This document shows positions 59,048-64,000 of a stretch of DNA of 64,000 nucleotides, in pieces (position 1 is the stretch's first letter; the number at the start of each line of letters is the position of its first letter). The notes under the pieces are model-generated. The model had not been told where the DNA came from and made no database searches. It saw nothing but the letters and a program-made list of their open reading frames with translations. Source of the DNA: Hydractinia symbiolongicarpus (taxonomy: Eukaryota; Cnidaria; Hydrozoa; Anthoathecata; Hydractiniidae); contig NC_079888.1 in the NCBI RefSeq assembly GCF_029227915.1, positions 18,082,001 through 18,146,000 of the forward strand, given 5' to 3'. The translations under genes were made by a program, and so were the position numbers.

Positions 59048-62000
59048 ATGGCAAGTGTTGACAATAAAACTGCCCGCATCAAAGTAAACTCTACATGCGA
59101 AACAGCCGATGTTCAGCATAAATTAGAAATGCATAGGCTAAAAAAGAAAAGGGAAATCAGAACATTTCAGTATGAGAATTATTGCAAAATGTATTATGGT
59201 TCACCTAAAGAAAAAGAACTTCTAAAGTGAGTAGATAGTTTTGTAAAATACTAAGTTGGCGTGCAACGCATCGTTTGATCACTTACATGAATTACAGTGC
59301 AGCTTTATTAGTTTACTTTTCAACTGTAAGCTCTGACTCTGGCATTTGTTTGACAGGAAAAAAGATGCTAGGCTTTGGTGAAGGAAGGTCTTTTCCTGTG
59401 GATCTCTTCTCACAGAAACATCCTTTGAGGTTTTAAACTATTATCAACTGTGGATTGATGCCTTCTGATTTATTTGAATTCATTTAAAGTCCTAAGAATG
59501 TGTCTGACGAAATGGACTGATAAGTACTTTGCTTCACCTAGCGCCCCCATTTTTTCTGCCACACAGATGTCAGAGACAAAATAGCTTACTGCTGCAAATG
59601 TAAGCAACGGAAATCATCTATACACCATATTGGAATCTTGCAGAATAATTTAATGTAACTAAGGCCAAGAAGATAAACTATAAAAAGTGTTCAAAGAAGG
59701 ATGTGATTCAAAATAGTTTAGAGCGGTTAAGTGATTTTGCTTCTAATAAAAGTACAAACTTACATAGAGCAGAAAATTTATTTAGATTTTTGTAAAAAAT
59801 AAACTGGGGATATTTTGGCGGAATTGGAGGAGGATACTAGGTTGTAGAGAATATGTCTTAAACTTATGTGTGTGTGTGTGTTCCCAATAAATTCACTCTT
59901 CTCCACTACATCTGGACCTTTATTGTTCTCCATCTTAACTAATTCTCATAATCACACCTGGAGCTCCTCTCATGTGATTTCATTTCCTCTACCACACCTT
60001 ACAAGAACCTACCTTTTATGAGCTCTAGCTTCATTTGTATTTTACACATTTTGTTAACATCTTGGTACCCCACCTCTGACTGTCAAAGTCACCCCAGGAG
60101 CATCCCCCTTCTGTTTTTGTTTGGCTAACAACACCTGTAGTCTAATACCAAAATTATCAACAAGAAAAAAGTTGCTCTAATGTATGACACATGTATGATG
60201 CATTTTACAAGCAAGACAATCCTATTGATGCATCTGCCAAGAAACTATCAAGTCTTTGGAACTGCAATTAACATGAGCTAAACTGTGTTTAACTCCATTC
60301 TGACTTTGGAAAATGCATTTTAAATGGGTTAATGAACATAGATCCTGTGGACAAAGTTTAGCACTTATTGTATTTTTTAATTTGTGTACTTAGCCACATG
60401 AAGTTACTAAAACTTCTATATTACACGTTGTGTGATTAGCAAGCTAACTGGATAACTGACAGACAAAAATTAATTTTTCCTACTTATTGCACAAATTTTA
60501 CTTTAGGGAAAAATAAAACTTTCACGAACAGAATCTTTTGCAAGTTTTGCGAAATTTAGCCTAATTCGCCAAAGTTTATGTACTTGAAAAAAAATAACTC
60601 ATACTAATTTGTTACGTGGTATTTATGACTTAACTGTTCTTAAAATATTTTTTAACTAGCCCACGATTGACCTACCTTGTACCTTGTTGTAGGCTTTCTA
60701 AGAAAGTCTTCAGGATTAGCAGTTGTGTGCCAGTCCATTGGATTGAACACCCGGATTACACCAATGTGTGCATATGTATAATAGAGTTTGAATCAGCCTG
60801 TCTTAACGTGGTGTATCCTACCAGTTGTGGTTCATCTGGTATCTGGAATAGATATTTATCAAGGCTGTTTTTAAAAGGGTCCAGTGTGCATCCAGACATA
60901 TTACGGATGGGTTTGGGGAGGATGTTAAAGAGCTTTATTCCATGGATAGGTAAACTGAACTGCCCAGGATGAAGATAGCTTAGGATTTTCAGATTGACAT
61001 TTGGTACCAACTGTTCCATGATTTTTCATATATAAATTATTTGATATATACCTTTCCCTTCTACGCTCCAATGAATACAGTTTCAGTTCCTTCAATGATT
61101 TCCAACAGTTGCGATTGGTCAAGTTTCTGATTTTTCGTATATAGGACCATTGCAATGCCTCTATCATCTGTATCTCTCCAACTTCATGTGGACTCCATAG
61201 GACGGAACAATATACTAATAGAGGAAGAACAAGAAATTTCCACGTGGTCATAAGGAGATCCTTTGGTCTGGTGTAAAAAGTTCATAAAATCCAAGACATC
61301 ATGTCTTTACTGTCATTTACTACTTTCAATATGTGGGAATGAAAGGAGCAGTTGATGGATAATATGACACCAAGATCTTTCAGTTCTTCTTGCTCTGTCA
61401 TGATGGATCGAGAGGGGGAAAGATACGATGTGCAATCTTTCAGGGTGTCGTTTGTGCCATAACGCATGACCTCAAACTTTAGATCATTAAGTTTCATGTT
61501 TGCATCTTCTGCCCATTCATAAATTTTCTGTAGATCACTTTGCAACTTGCCCATGTTCCTGAGAGAGTCGATGCTTGTGGTAACCTTGTATCGTCAGCAA
61601 ATGACCGTACAATACTGTCACTGACATTTTAGTCTATATCTCCAAGGAGGATGATGAAGATAAGTGGTCCAAGCACACTACCTTGGGGCGCGCCTGAAAT
61701 AACAGCAACAGGATGTGATTCCATTCCATTGACAATGACTGATTGGGTGCGGTTTGTCAGGAAAGCTTCAACAAAGTTAAATAATTTTCCTTTGATTCCA
61801 AGTTTTTCAAGTTTTTTTTAAGACAAGAAATATTCAGTTCTTCAACTGACCCTTTTACTTGCAATTAAAGAATTTTTTGACTCTTTTAGAGGGATACTTT
61901 AACTTTTTAGCAGTTCAACTGCAGTTGTTTAGCAGCTACTTCCAAATCGATTTATAGGTGGAGATATGGTGATGTTTACAGAGTGGTGGGAGACATATAT

Positions 62001-63288
62001 CCTTTAAATCAGTTTTTAGGAATTTAGAAAGTTAAAAAAAATGTAAGATACCATAATGTAAATATAAACGAGTTGACTAGTATAATTCATGCTAATGATG
62101 GCGCTGACTCACCAAAAAACCTGTATATATGAGGACGAGCTTGGGCGAATTTTGAATAAAACTTTGCTTTTCCCCCAATATTTCCCAAACTTGATTAACT
62201 TGCTAAATTGTTTCTAAAATGCAAGACAGGGTTTTCGTTGATGTGGCCTCCAATAGGACAACCTTTAAAAATACAGAATTTTGGGCTATTCTATATATTA
62301 TGTATGTATTTATTAAGAACTCTACCTAACTTACAACAAAGCTTATTTTAATTTGTCTTGTCTTCCTATGAGAATCAAGAAAGAGTCCAAAATTTCAGAT
62401 CACTGCATGGCTGTAAAGCTGAAGAATGATAACTTTGTGTTTAACATCCTGCCATCATTTGCTTTGTAATCCAGCCTGAAGTAAAACACTAAGGAAAATA
62501 ATGGTTTGATTGTGTGTAAACAAATGTAAACTCCTGAAACAATTGTAAACTGCTGAAACAAATGTAAACTCATGAAACAATTATAAACTTATGAAACAAT
62601 TATAAACTCATGAAACAATTGTAAACTCCTGAAACAATTTTAAACTCATGAAACAATTATAAACTCCTGAAACAATTGTAAACTGCTGAAATAATTATAA
62701 ACTCATGAAACAATTATAAACTCCTGAAACAATTGTAAACTGCTGAAACAATTATAAACTCATGAAACAATTATAAACTCCTGAAACAATTGTAAACTCC
62801 TGAAACAATTATAAACTGCTGAAACAATTATAAACTCCTGAAACAATTGTAAACTCCTGAAACAATTGTAAACTGCTGAAACAATTATAAACTCATGAAA
62901 CAATTGTAAACTCCTGAAACAATTGTAAACTCCTGAAACAAATGTAAACTCATGAAACAATTATAAACTCATGAAACAATTGTAAACTGCTGAAACAATT
63001 ATAAACTCATGAAACAATTGTAAACTCTTGAAACAATTGTAAACTGCCGAAACAATTATAAACTCATGAAACAGTTGTAAACTCCGTAAGTAAAAAAATT
63101 ATTGTATTAATTCCAAAGAATAAAAAAAAATTGCAATCTAATTTTGTTATTTCTGTCGTTGTATTGCTATTATAAAGGTTTACAGGATTGATAAAGAAAC
63201 AAATCTTATTAATGACCAAGATGAAAAGAAATTATTAAGCGATTTTGTGGAAAAGTTCATCAGTCATTGCTTTAATTCACAATTTTAA
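59048..63288 (+). CDS. Small charged helical protein, two exons (93 aa), unknown function
   Basis: Exon 1 (59048-59226) encodes MASVDNKTARIKVNSTCETA followed by a long charged helix (KLEMHRLKKKREIRTFQYEN, then CKMYYGSPKEKELL) and ends at a GTGAGT donor in phase 2. Exon 2 (63186-63288), after tttacag, restores a Lys codon and continues IDKETNLINDQDEKKLLSDF to a TAA. The splice phases agree. I do not recognise the family; there is no signal peptide and no membrane segment. The 4-kb intron is filled by a retrotransposon fragment and a minisatellite. Exon 1 is the stronger part; exon 2 could be a coincidental match. Confidence 0.45.
60690..61820 (-). pseudogene. Non-LTR retrotransposon reverse-transcriptase fragment, broken
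   Basis: In minus-strand order: FVEAFLTNRTQSVIVNGMES, GAPQGSVLGPLIFIILLGDI, a stop, SFADDTR (the RT catalytic motif in its FADD form), then MKLNDLKFEVMRYGTN and KDLGVILSINCSFHSH, then VLPLLVYCSVLWSP, MIEALQWSYIRKI and LYSLERRRERY, and finally FNILPKPIRNMSGC with LDPFKNSLDKYL. This is the C-terminal half of a Jockey/CR1/L2-type ORF2, spread over several frames with stops. The endonuclease and the 5' half are missing. Confidence 0.75.
62520..63085. repeat. 19-base minisatellite, about 30 units
   Basis: The unit is aaacaattgtaaactcctg, with regular variants (att/aat in the middle, gctg/catg at the end). The unit length stays at 19 throughout. It sits in the intron of the 59048 gene, ending about 100 bases before its second exon. 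Its minus-strand open frame is an artefact of the repeat. Confidence 0.9.
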
Positions 63289-64000
63289 CTTTCACAATTT
63301 CTTGACACGATATCAGATTCTATTTTTAGTTCTGCAATGTACGATTTTTTTTACCATGAATTTGAAATCTAATTTCTGCAATCTTATTTTGCACCAACTT
63401 TTCTCCCCTTTGGGTATTTTGTGTAAAAAGGTCAAATCAAAATTTAGGCTTGACAATTTGCTGGGTTGGTCGCCACCATGTCGTTTACCATCCCAAAATC
63501 GCTTTATGAGTGGCCCTTTTTTACAAGGCTTTCATCTTTTTGTTCCCCTCAAACAGCAAATCGTAACATAGAAAATCCATTTTTTAAAACGGCTTCTGTC
63601 AAATGATTGCATATAATATCCGTCACAGAAATGATCGAAACAACATATAAATGTACTAAAATTGAGAGAGATTTTGGCGTTAAAAACTCTGCAATGCAAG
63701 AAGGAAATTTGTCGTCCTCTTCTGTCCAGTGTCAGTATATAGTTATTTAAAAATGTTACTCAGTGAGGAAAAGAGGAAAAGGGTTTAAAATAAAATATCC
63801 TGGGCTGAGAAATATCACATTGTACCTAGTTGTCAAAAACCATCCAGAGTCATCTTATTAGGTAAGAATCTCAAAAAAGCTATAAGGGAATCTTTAAAAT
63901 TCAAGGTGGCAAAATGTGTCAATTTAGGCCTTAACTACTAAACTAAAAATTGCCTTATTCAAGTGTGGTCAGACGCCCCTCAAAAAAAAAGAATGCAAAT
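63289..64000. other. Downstream region, no gene recognised
   Basis: One 108-codon open frame (63245-63571) overlaps exon 2 of the gene above in another frame and shows no domain. Nothing else was recognised. Confidence 0.3.

Noticed and set aside
62760-62960. Minus-strand open frame of repeated VYNCFRSLQLF-type units
   Set aside because: It is the translation of the 19-base minisatellite, and the frame is open only because the unit lacks stops.

Overview
This is a stretch of AT-rich, intron-rich animal nuclear DNA. Short exons with GT/AG borders, tRNA-derived SINEs, short Helitron-like repeats and non-LTR and Harbinger remnants all point to an invertebrate metazoan. A death-domain/HEPN/NB-ARC receptor together with a DUF7869-type transposon gene suggests a cnidarian, probably medusozoan. 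That placement is an inference, not a proof.

Layout, left to right. (1) 1-5491: the 3' part of an NLR-like innate-immune gene on the + strand, with a death-domain exon, a 42-base linker exon and one long exon carrying a HEPN-like segment and an NB-ARC ATPase. (2) 5492-13024: mostly non-coding, with a large foldback repeat at 7615-8195. (3) 13025-18252: a five-exon + strand gene for a small secreted, six-cysteine, prohormone-like protein. All its introns are phase 1. Helitron-like repeats and another dispersed repeat sit in its first intron. (4) 18253-20582: non-coding DNA with Helitron fragments and a trinucleotide repeat. (5) 20583-52855: a complete 38-exon polybromo-1 (PBRM1/BAF180) gene on the - strand. 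Every exon junction was checked for phase and the 1628-codon frame closes. Its introns hold SINEs, a four-unit Helitron array, a MITE and a 4.5-kb TIR transposon with a decayed DUF7869-type gene. (6) 52856-58470: a transposon graveyard with two related copies of a Harbinger segment, a MADF-type second Harbinger gene, two SINEs in opposite orientation and a 26-base palindrome. (7) 59048-63288: a possible two-exon gene for a 93-residue charged protein, whose intron holds a broken non-LTR retrotransposon and a 19-base minisatellite of about 30 units.

The three main genes do not form a pathway. PBRM1 is a nuclear chromatin-remodelling subunit, the NLR is a cytosolic sensor, and the six-cysteine protein is secreted. 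The observations most worth following up are the six-cysteine prohormone, the HEPN-containing NLR with an intact RNxxxH motif, a polybromo that lacks bromodomain 1 but carries an AT-hook and two C2H2 fingers, and the DUF7869 transposon.
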